A stretch of 64,000 nucleotides of DNA, taken from Klebsiella huaxiensis. Lineage in GTDB: Bacteria > Pseudomonadota > Gammaproteobacteria > Enterobacterales > Enterobacteriaceae. The notes under the pieces are model-generated. The model made no database searches, had not been told where the DNA came from, and saw only the letters and a program-made list of their open reading frames with translations. The stretch is from assembly GCF_003261575.2 (NCBI RefSeq), contig NZ_CP036175.1, positions 4,712,001 through 4,776,000 of the forward strand, in the 5' to 3' direction. The position numbers were made by a program, and so were the translations under genes. Shown in pieces: positions 17,605 through 27,025 of the stretch; the first letter of the stretch is position 1; each line of letters opens with the position of its first letter.

Positions 17605-18984
17605 ATGACAGAGCAAACCACAACGCTAAAAAGAACGCTCGGCAGTTTCCGCTTATGGGGGATTGCCGTTGGGCTGGTTATTTCCGGGGAGTATTTCGGC
17701 TGGAGCTACGGCTGGTCCCAGGCCGGGACGCTGGGCTTTATGATTGTCGCGCTGGCGATTGCCGCCATGTACTGCGCCTTTATTTTTAGCTTTACCGAGC
17801 TGACCACCGCTATTCCACATGCAGGCGGGCCTTTTGCTTACGCCTACCGCGCTTTTGGCCCGACCGGCGGCTTTATTGCCGGTTTTGCGACCCTGATTGA
17901 GTTTGTCTTTGCCCCGCCCGCCATTGCCATGGCCATCGGCGCCTACCTTAACGTGCAGTTTCCGGCGCTGGACCCGAAATGGGTAGCCTGCGGCGCTTAC
18001 CTCATATTTATGACGCTGAATATTCTCGGCGTCGGCATTGCCGCCACCTTTGAGCTGGTGGTCACCCTGCTGGCCATCTTCGAGCTGCTGGTGTTTATGG
18101 GCGTGGTTGCGCCGGGCTTCTCCTGGAGCCACTTTACCGCTAACGGCTGGGCGGGCGCGGAGAGCTTCAGCGGCCTGGCGCTGCCGGGCATGTTTGCCGC
18201 GATCCCGTTTGCTATCTGGTTCTTTCTGGCGATTGAAGGCGCATCGATGGCCGCCGAAGAGGCTAAAGACCCGCAGCGCACCATTCCCCGGGCGCTGGGT
18301 GGCGGCATTCTGACCCTGACCGTACTGGCGATTGGCGTGATGGTCTTTGCCGGGGGCGTCGGCGACTGGCGGACGCTGTCCAATATCAACGACCCGCTGC
18401 CGCAGGCGATGAAAATGGTGGTTGGCAACAGCAGCGGTTGGCTACATATGCTGGTGTGGCTGGGGCTGTTCGGCCTGGTGGCGTCGTTCCACGGGATTAT
18501 CATGGGCTACTCACGGCAGATTTACTCCCTGGCGCGTGCGGGCTATCTTCCCGCCAGCCTGGCGACGCTGAACCGCCGTACCCGCACCCCGCATCTGGCG
18601 ATCCTCGCTGGCGGCGTGGTCGGTATCGCCGCCATCTTCTCTGATTCGCTGATCACCATTAGCGGGATGCCGCTGACCGCTTGTATCGTCACGATGTCGG
18701 TATTTGGCGCTATTGTTATGTATATCACCTCGATGGCGGCGCTGTTTAAACTGCGCCGCAGCGAGCCGAAGCTGATTCGCCCGTTCCGCGCGCCGCTCTA
18801 TCCCTTGGCACCCGCCTTTGCCCTGGCGATGGCGGTACTCTGCCTGGTGGCGATGGTCTGGTACAACCCGCTGCTGGCGCTGATTTTCGCCGCCATGATG
18901 CTCGGCGGCTATCTGTGGTTTCGCAAGACCGCAGGTGCCCGCCAACGCGCGGCGATGGATCCGCAACTGCGCACGGTCTCCTGA
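17605..18984 (+). CDS. eat: Ethanolamine permease (Eat family)
   Basis: A 459-residue APC-superfamily permease with about twelve membrane segments (LGSFRLWGIAVGLVISGEYFGWSYGW start). It is the typical partner of EutBC in organisms that use ethanolamine as nitrogen source without a microcompartment. It begins a three-gene unit with eutB 11 nt downstream. Confidence 0.88.
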   Translation: MTEQTTTLKRTLGSFRLWGIAVGLVISGEYFGWSYGWSQAGTLGFMIVALAIAAMYCAFIFSFTELTTAIPHAGGPFAYAYRAFGPTGGFIAGFATLIEFVFAPPAIAMAIGAYLNVQFPALDPKWVACGAYLIFMTLNILGVGIAATFELVVTLLAIFELLVFMGVVAPGFSWSHFTANGWAGAESFSGLALPGMFAAIPFAIWFFLAIEGASMAAEEAKDPQRTIPRALGGGILTLTVLAIGVMVFAGGVGDWRTLSNINDPLPQAMKMVVGNSSGWLHMLVWLGLFGLVASFHGIIMGYSRQIYSLARAGYLPASLATLNRRTRTPHLAILAGGVVGIAAIFSDSLITISGMPLTACIVTMSVFGAIVMYITSMAALFKLRRSEPKLIRPFRAPLYPLAPAFALAMAVLCLVAMVWYNPLLALIFAAMMLGGYLWFRKTAGARQRAAMDPQLRTVS

Positions 18985-18995
18985 GGAGTCGACAC

Positions 18996-20384
18996 ATGTA
19001 TAAAACCACGCTATCGGGCCAGGTATGGCGTTTTGATAGTCTGAAGACACTGATGGCGAAAGCCTCCCCGGCGCGTTCCGGTGACGCGCTGGCAGGGGTT
19101 ATCGCCGAGTCCGCCGAAGAGCGGATGGCTGCTAAAATGGCGCTGGCGGAGGTGCCATTGACGGAAATTCTCGCTAATCCGCTGATTCCCTACGAGCAGG
19201 ATGAAGTGACCCGCCTGATACTCGATACCCACGACAGTCGGGGCTTTGCGGCGATTCGCCATCTGACGGTCGGCGATTTTCGCGACTGGCTGCTCGATGA
19301 TGCCACCGACGAAACGGCACTACGCCAGGTCGCAAGGGCGATCACCCCGGAGATGGCAGCGGCGGTCAGCAAGTTGATGCGTAACCAGGATCTGATCCTC
19401 ACCGCCAGCAAGTGCCGGGTCGTCACGCGCTTTCGCAACACTATTGGCCTGCCGGGGCATCTCAGCGTGCGCCTGCAGCCGAATCACCCCACCGATGATA
19501 TGAAAGGGATCGCCGCCAGTATGCTCGACGGCCTGCTGTACGGCGCGGGGGATGCGGTGATCGGTATTAATCCGGCCAGCGACAGCCTGCCGGTTCTGGC
19601 GCAGCTTAACCATATGCTCGACGATATTATTCAGCGCTTCGCTATCCCCACCCAGTCGTGCATTTTGACCCACGTCACCAACACCTTACAGCTGATCGAA
19701 CGCGGCGCGCCGGTGGATCTGGTGTTTCAGTCGGTGGCCGGGACCGAGGCCGCCAATAGCGGTTTCGGCATTAATCTGGCGCTGCTGCAGGAGGCCCGGG
19801 AAGCGGCGCTCAGCCTTAATCGCGGCACGCTCGGCAACAACGTGATGTATTTTGAAACCGGCCAGGGCAGCTGTCTTTCCGCCAATGCCCATCGCGGCGT
19901 TGACCAGCAGACCTGCGAAGCCCGCGCCTATGCCGTTGCCCGCCATTTTGAGCCGCTGCTGGTCAATACGGTAGTGGGCTTTATCGGCCCGGAATATCTC
20001 TACGATGGCAAGCAGATTATCCGCGCCGGGCTGGAAGACCATTTCTGCGGCAAGCTGATGGGGCTACCTATCGGCTGCGACGTCTGCTACACCAACCATG
20101 CCGAAGCGGATCAGGACGATATGGATACCCTGCTGACGCTGTTGTGCACCGCCGGACTGACCTTCCTGATCGGCGTACCGGGAGCTGACGATATTATGCT
20201 CAACTATCAAAGCACCTCGTTTCACGATGCCCTTTACGCACGCCGCCTGCTGGGTTTAAAACATGCGCCGGAGTTTGCCGAGTGGCTGGCGAAGATGCAG
20301 ATTATTGACCGCCACGGTGCGCTGCGTCTGACCGACGCCCGCCATCCGCTACTTTCCGTCCTGCCGCAAGGAGAACCGGTATGA
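18996..20384 (+). CDS. eutB: Ethanolamine ammonia-lyase large subunit
   Basis: A 462-residue catalytic subunit that, with EutC and adenosylcobalamin, converts ethanolamine to acetaldehyde and ammonia. Family blocks RLQPN, GDAVIGINP, FETGQGS, NTVVGFIGPEYLYDGKQIIRAGLEDHF and CYTNHAEADQ are intact. The ATG at 18996 is chosen over an in-frame upstream GTG because MYKTTL aligns with EutB (MKLKTTL) and GAGGAG precedes it. Its stop overlaps eutC by 4 nt. Confidence 0.95.
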   Translation: MYKTTLSGQVWRFDSLKTLMAKASPARSGDALAGVIAESAEERMAAKMALAEVPLTEILANPLIPYEQDEVTRLILDTHDSRGFAAIRHLTVGDFRDWLLDDATDETALRQVARAITPEMAAAVSKLMRNQDLILTASKCRVVTRFRNTIGLPGHLSVRLQPNHPTDDMKGIAASMLDGLLYGAGDAVIGINPASDSLPVLAQLNHMLDDIIQRFAIPTQSCILTHVTNTLQLIERGAPVDLVFQSVAGTEAANSGFGINLALLQEAREAALSLNRGTLGNNVMYFETGQGSCLSANAHRGVDQQTCEARAYAVARHFEPLLVNTVVGFIGPEYLYDGKQIIRAGLEDHFCGKLMGLPIGCDVCYTNHAEADQDDMDTLLTLLCTAGLTFLIGVPGADDIMLNYQSTSFHDALYARRLLGLKHAPEFAEWLAKMQIIDRHGALRLTDARHPLLSVLPQGEPV

Positions 20385-21157
20385 ATCCTCCCGACGCCTG
20401 GAACCCGCTACGTGAATTTACCGATGCGCGGATTGCGCTGGGCCGTAGCGGCGCGAGCCTGCCGACCCGAGAAGTGCTCAATTTCGGCCTCGCTCACGCC
20501 AGGGCGCGCGACGCCATCCACCAGCCCTTCGCCAGCGACCAGTTAGAACAGCCGCTGGCGGATTTGGGCCTCTCTTCGCTGACCGTCCACAGCGCCGCCA
20601 GCGATCGTCATATCTACCTGAATCGCCCGGATCTGGGACGACGCCTGGACGATGCGAGCCGCGCCGATCTGGCCGCCAGCGGCGTGCGTCCCGCCGACTT
20701 GCTGATAGTGATTGGCGACGGGCTGTCGTCATACGCCGTACAGCGCCAGGCGCTGCCGCTGATCCGTGCCCTTCTCCCCTATCTGGAAACGCTTGGATTG
20801 AGCCTTGCTCCGGTGGTGCTCGCGCACCAGTCGCGGGTCGCGCTGGGCGATGATATTGGCGAAACGCTGAAGGCCAGAGCGGTAGCGATTCTGATTGGCG
20901 AGCGGCCGGGGCTCTCTTCGCCGGATAGCCTTGGCGTTTATTTGACCTGGCAGCCACATCGTCAGCGGCTGGAGTCGGAGCGCAACTGTATTTCCAATAT
21001 TCGCCCGGAGGGGCTGAGCTATGACGCCGCCGCCTTTAAGCTGGCCTGGCTACTGGAGCAGGCATTTTTGCGGCGACTAACCGGGGTGCGCCTGAAAGAT
21101 GAAAGCGATAACCCGGCGCTGCATGGAAAAATAAAACCTTTGAGCCAATTAAAATAA
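20381..21157 (+). CDS. eutC: Ethanolamine ammonia-lyase small subunit
   Basis: A 258-residue EutC, shorter than the 295-residue protein of the E. coli eut operon, mainly in the N-terminal linker, as is common in eat-eutBC clusters. The core VHSAASDRHIYLNRPDLGRRL, the DGLSSYAVQ region and the final CISNIRPEGLSYDAA are conserved. ATGA overlap with eutB indicates coupled translation. No eutA reactivase or shell genes are nearby. Confidence 0.93.
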   Translation: MNPPDAWNPLREFTDARIALGRSGASLPTREVLNFGLAHARARDAIHQPFASDQLEQPLADLGLSSLTVHSAASDRHIYLNRPDLGRRLDDASRADLAASGVRPADLLIVIGDGLSSYAVQRQALPLIRALLPYLETLGLSLAPVVLAHQSRVALGDDIGETLKARAVAILIGERPGLSSPDSLGVYLTWQPHRQRLESERNCISNIRPEGLSYDAAAFKLAWLLEQAFLRRLTGVRLKDESDNPALHGKIKPLSQLK

Positions 21158-21526
21158 TTGGCCACGCGAGCAGAAGAATAGATTTTTAATATTCCTGGCG
21201 CAGCTGAATATTATATTATGGAACGTGCTGAAATTGCGAATTTTGTAGGCCGGGTAAGGCGTCAGCCGCCACCCGGCAAAATGTATTGGCCGTACGAAAA
21301 ACGGTGTTGCCATCAGTCTTATGCCCTTTTCTGCAGGTAATAAGAATATTGCATGAGTAAAAACGAAACGAAAGCGGTAAGGTAAATCTGCGCATTAAAT
21401 ATATCTCGTTATCTATTCAAAATAACAGCCAATAATTCGCCAACTCATGTGGTGGGTTATTTCTCAATGTTATGCAGTCATTGATGGTTAAGCATAAATA
21501 ATCGATTGACCGACGGTGAGGTAGCA
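21158..21526. other. Intergenic region between eutC and the Liv-like operon
   Basis: It carries one REP element (21244-21278) and then about 240 bp of AT-rich sequence that must hold the promoter of the ABC operon. No convincing operator or small ORF was recognised. Confidence 0.5.
21244..21278. repeat. REP element downstream of eutC
   Basis: Palindromic TGTAGGCCGGGTAAGGCG...CGCCACCCGGCA, same family as the elements at 13272. Confidence 0.8.
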
Positions 21527-22663
21527 ATGAAAAATTTTTCCGGGAAAGCGTCTTTAATGGCCACGCTGGTTGTCGCGTTGGTCGGTGCAAATAGCGTGCA
21601 GGCAGCTGAAATTAAAATCGGCGTGGTATTACCGCTGAGCGGCGCGCTGAGCGGCTACGGACAGCCATCACAAAAAGGGCTGGATATTATTCAGAGCATT
21701 ACCCCGGCATTAAAAAATGGCGATACCGTTAAGCTTATTGTGATTGACGATAAGAGCGACAAGGTCGAAGCCGCTAACGCCATGCAGCGCCTGGTTTCCA
21801 GCGATAAAGTCGACGCGGTGATCGGCGAAGTCACCTCCTCCAATACCCTGGCGATGACCAAAATCGCCGACGACAGCAAAACGCCGCTGGTCTCCTCGAC
21901 CGCCACCAACGACCGCGTTACCCGCAACCACCCTTACGTTAGCCGGGTCTGCTTCTCCGACAGCTTCCAGGGCGTGGTTGGCGCAAACCTCGCCTCCCGC
22001 GACCTGAAAGCCAAAACCGCCGCCATCGTCTTCGACAGCAGCAACGACTACTCCGTCGGCCTGGCGAAGGCCTTCCGCACTCAGTTCCTGAAAAACGGCG
22101 GCACCATCCCTATCGAAGTTCAGGCCCCCGGCGGCAGCAAAGACTTTAAAGCCCAGTTGTCCAGCGTGAAAGCGAAGAACGTCGACATGATTTATATGCC
22201 GATTTACTACACCGAAGGGGCGCTTATCGCCGTGCAGGCGAAACAGCTGGGGCTGAGCAAACCGGTGGTCGGCGGCGACGGTCTGGCAGCGGATCAGGTC
22301 TTTTTTGACGTCGGCAAAGATGCGGTCAACGGCTATATGACTACCGATTACTACTCGCCGAACGCCAAAGAGCAAACGCCAGCGGGCGAGGTGTTTATCA
22401 AAGCCTGGGAAGCAAAATATCAGCAGCCGACCCATACCTGGGGGGCGATGGCGGCGGATGCGTATAACGTCATTATCAACGCCATGAACCAGTGCAGCGA
22501 CCCGCACGACCGGGTTTGCGTTAATGAAAAAATTCGCGCCACCAAGGACTTCCAGGGCGTGACCGGCACCCTGACGTTGCAAAACGGCGACGCTATCCGC
22601 AGCGCAGTCATCAACGAAGTGAAGGATGGCAAGCTGGCGTTTCGTACCGTAGTCAATCCTTAA
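21527..22663 (+). CDS. LivK-type periplasmic substrate-binding protein
   Basis: A 378-residue binding protein of the leucine/amide type (Peripla_BP_6) with a signal peptide ending near VQA-AEI. Features include KIGVVLPLSGALSGYGQ, the GEVTSSNTLAM ligand region and VSSTATNDRVT. The ATG at 21527 follows GAGGTAG with good spacing; an upstream GTG/ATG frame extension lacks a signal peptide core. The ligand (branched-chain amino acid, amide or similar) cannot be read from sequence. First gene of a five-gene importer. Confidence 0.85.
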   Translation: MKNFSGKASLMATLVVALVGANSVQAAEIKIGVVLPLSGALSGYGQPSQKGLDIIQSITPALKNGDTVKLIVIDDKSDKVEAANAMQRLVSSDKVDAVIGEVTSSNTLAMTKIADDSKTPLVSSTATNDRVTRNHPYVSRVCFSDSFQGVVGANLASRDLKAKTAAIVFDSSNDYSVGLAKAFRTQFLKNGGTIPIEVQAPGGSKDFKAQLSSVKAKNVDMIYMPIYYTEGALIAVQAKQLGLSKPVVGGDGLAADQVFFDVGKDAVNGYMTTDYYSPNAKEQTPAGEVFIKAWEAKYQQPTHTWGAMAADAYNVIINAMNQCSDPHDRVCVNEKIRATKDFQGVTGTLTLQNGDAIRSAVINEVKDGKLAFRTVVNP

Positions 22664-22672
22664 GGATATCAG

Positions 22673-23572
22673 ATGGATGGTGCCATTTTTCTCCAGCAAG
22701 TGGTCAATGGAATGAGCCTCGGGGGCATGTACGCCCTGATTGCCATCGGTTATACGATGGTTTATGGGGTGCTGCGCCTGATCAACTTCGCCCATGCGGA
22801 CGTCATGATGGTCGGGGCGTTTACCACCCTGTTTTTATTTTCTTCTATTGGGCTACCCTTCGGGGTAGCCGTTTTCCTGACCCTCGCGCTGTGCGGCCTG
22901 TTCGGAATGCTGATCGACCGGGTGGCCTACCGTCCTCTGCGCCAGGCATCAAAAATCTCGATGCTGATCACCGCCATTGGCGTCAGCTTCTTTCTCGAAA
23001 ACCTGTTCAACGTGCTGTTTGGCGGCAGCTCGCGCTTTTTCGCCGCGCCGGAATTCTTCAACAACACTCGCGCCTTTGGTGACGTCATTATCACCAACGT
23101 GGCGTGGATCGTACCGCTGATTACCGTTCTGCTGCTGTTGGCGATCCTCTGGCTGCTGTACCGCACTCGCTACGGAATGGCGATCCGCGCGGTGGCTTTC
23201 GACGTCAATACCGTGCGTCTGATGGGCATCGACGCCAACCGTATTATCTCGCTGGTGTTTGCTCTCGGCAGCAGCCTCGCGGCGCTGGGCGGGGTGTTCT
23301 ACTCGATTAGCTATCCGACCATCGACCCGCTGATGGGCGTGTTGATTGGCCTGAAAGCCTTCGCCGCCGCGGTGCTTGGCGGAATAGGCAGCGTCACCGG
23401 CGCGGTATTAGGTGGTTTTATTCTCGGTTTTACCGAAGTGGTCGCGGTTGCGCTATTCCCCGAACTGGGCGGCTACAAAGACGCCTTCGCCTTTATGTTC
23501 TTGATTCTGGTCCTCTTATTCCGCCCGGTTGGCATTATGGGCGATGAACGTCTGGAAAGGAGCCGTTTCTGA
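22673..23572 (+). CDS. LivH-type ABC permease
   Basis: A 299-residue membrane permease of the branched-chain amino-acid family (LQQVVNGMSLGGMYALIAIGYTMVYGVL opening is typical of LivH/UrtB). It has about eight membrane segments. It starts 10 nt after the binding-protein stop with AAGGATAT as SD, and its stop overlaps the next ATG by 1 nt. Confidence 0.88.
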   Translation: MDGAIFLQQVVNGMSLGGMYALIAIGYTMVYGVLRLINFAHADVMMVGAFTTLFLFSSIGLPFGVAVFLTLALCGLFGMLIDRVAYRPLRQASKISMLITAIGVSFFLENLFNVLFGGSSRFFAAPEFFNNTRAFGDVIITNVAWIVPLITVLLLLAILWLLYRTRYGMAIRAVAFDVNTVRLMGIDANRIISLVFALGSSLAALGGVFYSISYPTIDPLMGVLIGLKAFAAAVLGGIGSVTGAVLGGFILGFTEVVAVALFPELGGYKDAFAFMFLILVLLFRPVGIMGDERLERSRF

Positions 23573-24621
23573 TGCTCAACGCGACAACGACCGCCGGGGC
23601 GCAGCTGCGCAACCTGGTCATTATTGTTATCTGCATTGCGCTGCTGACCGGAATTAACGTGGTCTTCAACGACTATATTATTCGCGTCATCAGCACCATT
23701 TTTGTCTTTATGATCCTCGCTGTCAGCTACAACCTGATCAACGGCGTCACCGGCCAGCTGTCGCTTGAGCCTAACGGCTTTGTGGCAGTTGGCGCTTACG
23801 TCACCGCTCTGTTGATCCTTTCCGGCGGCAGCAAGCTGGATATGTTTGAGATGGCCGCCCCCAGCCCGTGGATCCTCGTGCTGCACGCCAGTTTCCTGCC
23901 CGCGTTGCTTATCAGCGGCCTGTGCGCGGCGGCGCTGGCGGTGTGCCTTGCCTTCCCGGTATTCCGCGTGCGCGGCGACTACCTGGCGATCGTCACCCTC
24001 GGCTTCGGCTTTATTATTAAAATCCTCGCCATTAACAATCCGCAGATCACCAACGGCGCGATTGGCCTCAACGATATCCCCCAGCAGCCGCATCTGCTGT
24101 TCTGGTGCGGACTGTTTGCTCTACTGGCGACCGGGATGATTTTGCAACTGGTGTGGTCAAAATACGGGCGAATGATGAAAGCGGTGCGCGACGATGAAGA
24201 CGCCGCCATCGCCATGGGGGTAAACACGTTTCGGATTAAAACCTGTGCTTTTGCCACCAGCGCCTTTTTCGAAGGGATCGGCGGCGGCCTGCTGGCATCG
24301 CTGCTGACCACCATATCGCCGAACCTGTTCGACTTTATGCTCACCTTCCAGTTGCTGATTATTATCGTGCTCGGCGGCCTGGGCAGCACCACCGGCGCGC
24401 TGCTCGGCACCGTGCTGGTAGTCGGCAGCGGCGAGTGGCTGCGCTTTCTCGACCAGCCGCTCCAGTTCTTCGGTCACGATCTCGGGGCGTATCCGGGATT
24501 GCGAATGGTGGTGTTCTCGCTGCTGCTGCTGATCATCATGCTGTTCGCCCGCGAAGGTCTTCTGGGCAAAAAAGAGATTTGGCAGGTGGGCAAAAGGAGC
24601 CGCAGCTATGGCGCAAAATAA
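23572..24621 (+). CDS. LivM-type ABC permease
   Basis: A 349-residue second permease with the LivM/UrtC signature region SYNLINGVTGQLSLEPNGF and KAVRDDEDAAIAMGVN. It partners with the LivH-like protein. It overlaps the ATPase gene by 14 nt, a tight operon. Confidence 0.88.
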   Translation: MLNATTTAGAQLRNLVIIVICIALLTGINVVFNDYIIRVISTIFVFMILAVSYNLINGVTGQLSLEPNGFVAVGAYVTALLILSGGSKLDMFEMAAPSPWILVLHASFLPALLISGLCAAALAVCLAFPVFRVRGDYLAIVTLGFGFIIKILAINNPQITNGAIGLNDIPQQPHLLFWCGLFALLATGMILQLVWSKYGRMMKAVRDDEDAAIAMGVNTFRIKTCAFATSAFFEGIGGGLLASLLTTISPNLFDFMLTFQLLIIIVLGGLGSTTGALLGTVLVVGSGEWLRFLDQPLQFFGHDLGAYPGLRMVVFSLLLLIIMLFAREGLLGKKEIWQVGKRSRSYGAK

Positions 24622-25390
24622 GGTCATTTTGCAGGTGCAGGACATCACCATGCAGTTCGGTGGGCTGCGGGCCATCGATAACGTCAGTTTCCACGTCGAC
24701 GAGGCGGAAATTTTTGGCCTGATTGGCCCCAACGGCGCGGGGAAAACCACCATGTTCAACGTCATCACCGCCAACTATAAACCGACCAGCGGCAGCGTGA
24801 CCCTGGCGGGGAAGTCGTTGAAAGGGCTGAAGCCGAACCGGGTGGTCAACGCCGGGATCGCTCGCACCTTTCAGAATATCCGTCTGTTTAACTCGATGAC
24901 AGTATTAGAAAACGTGATGGTCGGCCTTGATAGCGCCAGCCGCTATTCACTGCTGGAAGCGGCGCTGCATATTGGCCGCTATTTCCCCGCTGAACGAGCG
25001 GCGAAGGCCAGGGCGATGGCAATTCTGGACGATATCGGCATCGCCCATTTTGCCGATATGCAGGCCACCAACCTCAGCTACGGCAACCAGCGTAAGGTTG
25101 AGATCGCCCGCGCGCTGGCGACATCGCCTAAGTTATTGCTGCTCGACGAACCCGCCGCCGGGATGAACCCGAAAGAGACGGAAGATCTGGCGGACCTGAT
25201 CTTCCGTATGCGTGACGACTACCAGCTCAGCGTGCTGCTGATTGAGCACGACATGCCGTTCGTCAACAAGCTGTGCGAGCGGGTGATGGTGCTGGAGTAC
25301 GGCAAACCGCTGTTCAGCGGCCTGATGTCCGAAGCCATTGAGGATCCGGAGGTGATTTCCGCTTACCTGGGGGACGTCCGTTATGCTTAG
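24608..25390 (+). CDS. LivG-type ABC ATPase
   Basis: A 260-residue ATPase: Walker A GPNGAGKTT, FQNIRLFNSMTVLENVMVG, signature LSYGNQRKVEIARAL, Walker B LLLLDEPAAGMNPKE and IEHDM switch. The YGNQR form of the signature is typical of LivG. AAGGAGCC precedes the start. It forms a heterodimer with the LivF-like ATPase. Confidence 0.9.
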   Translation: MAQNKVILQVQDITMQFGGLRAIDNVSFHVDEAEIFGLIGPNGAGKTTMFNVITANYKPTSGSVTLAGKSLKGLKPNRVVNAGIARTFQNIRLFNSMTVLENVMVGLDSASRYSLLEAALHIGRYFPAERAAKARAMAILDDIGIAHFADMQATNLSYGNQRKVEIARALATSPKLLLLDEPAAGMNPKETEDLADLIFRMRDDYQLSVLLIEHDMPFVNKLCERVMVLEYGKPLFSGLMSEAIEDPEVISAYLGDVRYA

Positions 25391-26078
25391 CGCGCGCGAA
25401 TTAAAAGTGTTTTACGGTGTGATTCAGGGGCTGAAAGGCGTTGATATTGATATCAACGACCGGGAGATCGTAACCTTAATCGGCAGCAACGGCGCGGGGA
25501 AAACCTCAACCCTCAACGGCATCGTCAACCTCGTGCGCTCCACGGGGCGCGTTAATTTTCTCAACGAGGATATCTCCCGCAGCCAGACACATCAAATTGT
25601 ACGCAAGGGGCTGGCGCTGGTCCCCGAAGGGCGGCGCATCTTCACCAATCTGACCATCGAAGAAAATCTGCGCATGGGGGCTTACAACAATCTCGCCGGA
25701 TTTACCCGCCTGCGCGATCGCATGTACAGCCTGTTTCCCCGCCTCAAAGAGCGGCGTAATCAGATGGCGGGCACCATGAGCGGCGGCGAACAGCAGATGC
25801 TGGCTATCGCCAGAGCGTTAATGAGCGAACCGGTTTTACTGATGCTTGATGAACCAAGCCTCGGGCTGGCGCCGAAAATTGTCGGTGAGCTGTTCGCGAC
25901 GATTAAGCTGCTGCGGGAGGAGAATATTACCGTGCTGCTGGTAGAACAGAACGCCACGGCGGCGTTGACTATCGCCGATCGCGCCTATGTGCTGGAGAAT
26001 GGGAAGATTATGCTTTCCGGCCCGGCCCCGGAGGTGCTGGCGAATCCGGAAATCAAGCGGATGTATCTGGGGGGATAA
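25383..26078 (+). CDS. LivF-type ABC ATPase
   Basis: A 231-residue ATPase with Walker A GSNGAGKTS, signature MSGGEQQMLAIARALM and LMLDEPSLGLAP, as in LivF. It overlaps livG-like by 8 nt and ends the operon. Nothing regulatory is encoded beside it, so control of the importer is unknown. Confidence 0.9.
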   Translation: MLSARELKVFYGVIQGLKGVDIDINDREIVTLIGSNGAGKTSTLNGIVNLVRSTGRVNFLNEDISRSQTHQIVRKGLALVPEGRRIFTNLTIEENLRMGAYNNLAGFTRLRDRMYSLFPRLKERRNQMAGTMSGGEQQMLAIARALMSEPVLLMLDEPSLGLAPKIVGELFATIKLLREENITVLLVEQNATAALTIADRAYVLENGKIMLSGPAPEVLANPEIKRMYLGG

Positions 26079-26185
26079 AGCTGTTCAGGGCTGCGGCATC
26101 GCTTCCTGCGTCGCCGCAACCGCAAACAGCCTCGCGCTACACAAAGCACACCTCATTCCAGTAGGCTTCACGCGTCCTGCGCCGC

Positions 26186-26362
26186 TCAGTATGTTTTATC
26201 ATGACGAAACCACCTTGTTTCCACGTTACCGAGGTCAATTCCGTAGAGACTGGCGACCGGTAATATTGCCTCCATGATCCGTTGGCTATCCTGCTGCCCG
26301 GCTTCACCGCTGGATAAAGAAGCCAGCCAGCCCGTGATGCGTTGCCATAGTGCCACTTTCAT
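26186..26362 (-). CDS. Small hypothetical protein (58 aa)
   Basis: An ORF of 58 codons on the minus strand starts MKVALWQRITGWLASLSSGE and ends FRHDKTY. It is supported by a strong Shine-Dalgarno sequence (GGAGGAG, 4 nt before the ATG) and by lying in a 950-bp region otherwise without genes. I do not recognise the family. It is soluble, with an N-terminal amphipathic stretch. The SD is the main evidence. Confidence 0.5.
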   Translation of the reverse strand: MKVALWQRITGWLASLSSGEAGQQDSQRIMEAILPVASLYGIDLGNVETRWFRHDKTY

Positions 26363-26518
26363 TTTTCTCCTCCGTCGGGAAGCGTTTTGCTTGTGTCTAT
26401 TTCAACCACAGTTGACGGCGAGCGGGAAATATCAATTCCTGATTTGTAATTCTGTGGGACGCATATTGCGGGCCTTTCCCGGATTGCGATGTAAACGTCT
26501 TATCCGGGTTACACGCCT

Positions 26519-26556
26519 GGTAGCCCGGACAGGCGCGTCAAGCGCCGCCTCCGGGA
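26519..26556. repeat. REP element, left copy of a REP-bracketed unit
   Basis: TAGCCCGGACAGGCGC...GCGCCGCCTCCGGG palindrome; an inverted copy lies at 26831. Confidence 0.8.
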
Positions 26557-26830
26557 GATTTTCATGCCGCTGCGGATATGCCTCTGAAACGACGTGATAT
26601 GCAGCGATGCTCTGGCCCCGTAGGGGCGAGTCCCAGGGATGGGACGAGTAATGTCGAGTTGAGCCGACCGCAGGCTGAGGACCGGGAGGTGAGCGCAGTG
26701 CGCAGCACCGATTTCTTTGCGGGACCGCGGGGATTGTAAAGGGGGAGACGGTTTTCTCCCCCTTTACCCGTTCACGTACCACGGTGAGACATTTTCTGCG
26801 TGATAGTGGTGAACGGAACACTTCTACACC
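26557..26830. other. Non-coding unit between inverted REPs
   Basis: About 270 bp rich in small inverted repeats (GGCCCCGTAGGGGCGAG, CCCAGGGATGGGA) with one strong hairpin at 26736-26767. No plausible gene is seen; the long minus-strand frame crossing it runs through REP sequence. Confidence 0.5.
26736..26767. terminator. Perfect 12-bp stem-loop
   Basis: GTAAAGGGGGAG and CTCCCCCTTTAC form a perfect 12-bp stem with an 8-nt loop. It lacks a T-run, so it may be an RNA or DNA hairpin rather than a simple terminator. Confidence 0.5.
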
Positions 26831-26866
26831 GTCCCGGAGGCGGTGCTACGCACCTGTCCGGGCTAC
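26831..26866. repeat. REP element, right copy (inverted)
   Basis: GTCCCGGAGGCGGTGC...CACCTGTCCGGGCTAC, opposite orientation to the copy at 26519. Confidence 0.8.
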
Positions 26867-26921
26867 TTGTCCCCAGTTTGGTAGCACAGAGCCGGATAAA
26901 CAATATCCACAATTTTGTTAA

Positions 26922-26946
26922 GTTCTTTTTCGTTATAGATAAGAAC
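26922..26946. promoter_or_regulatory. Inverted repeat upstream of amino-acid importer
   Basis: GTTCTT-N13-AAGAAC lies about 80 nt before the binding-protein gene, in an AT-rich stretch following TTGTTA. It is a candidate LysR-type operator overlapping the promoter; the regulator is unknown. Confidence 0.3.
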
Positions 26947-27025
26947 TTTTTCTTCTTTGCCGCAGACGGTCAATTTGTGGGAGCGTGATTAACACAAAAC
27001 AAAACAGGGATTCAGGGGATAAATT

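Noticed and set aside
23473..24093. 206-codon minus-strand frame opposite the LivM-like gene
   Set aside because: It is a shadow of a well-conserved permease gene; no family resemblance, and GC-rich antisense frames are common here.
26274..26597. 107-codon plus-strand frame
   Set aside because: It overlaps the better-supported 58-aa minus-strand gene and a REP element.
26432..26821. 129-codon minus-strand frame
   Set aside because: It runs through a REP element and several palindromes, with no SD and no recognisable protein.
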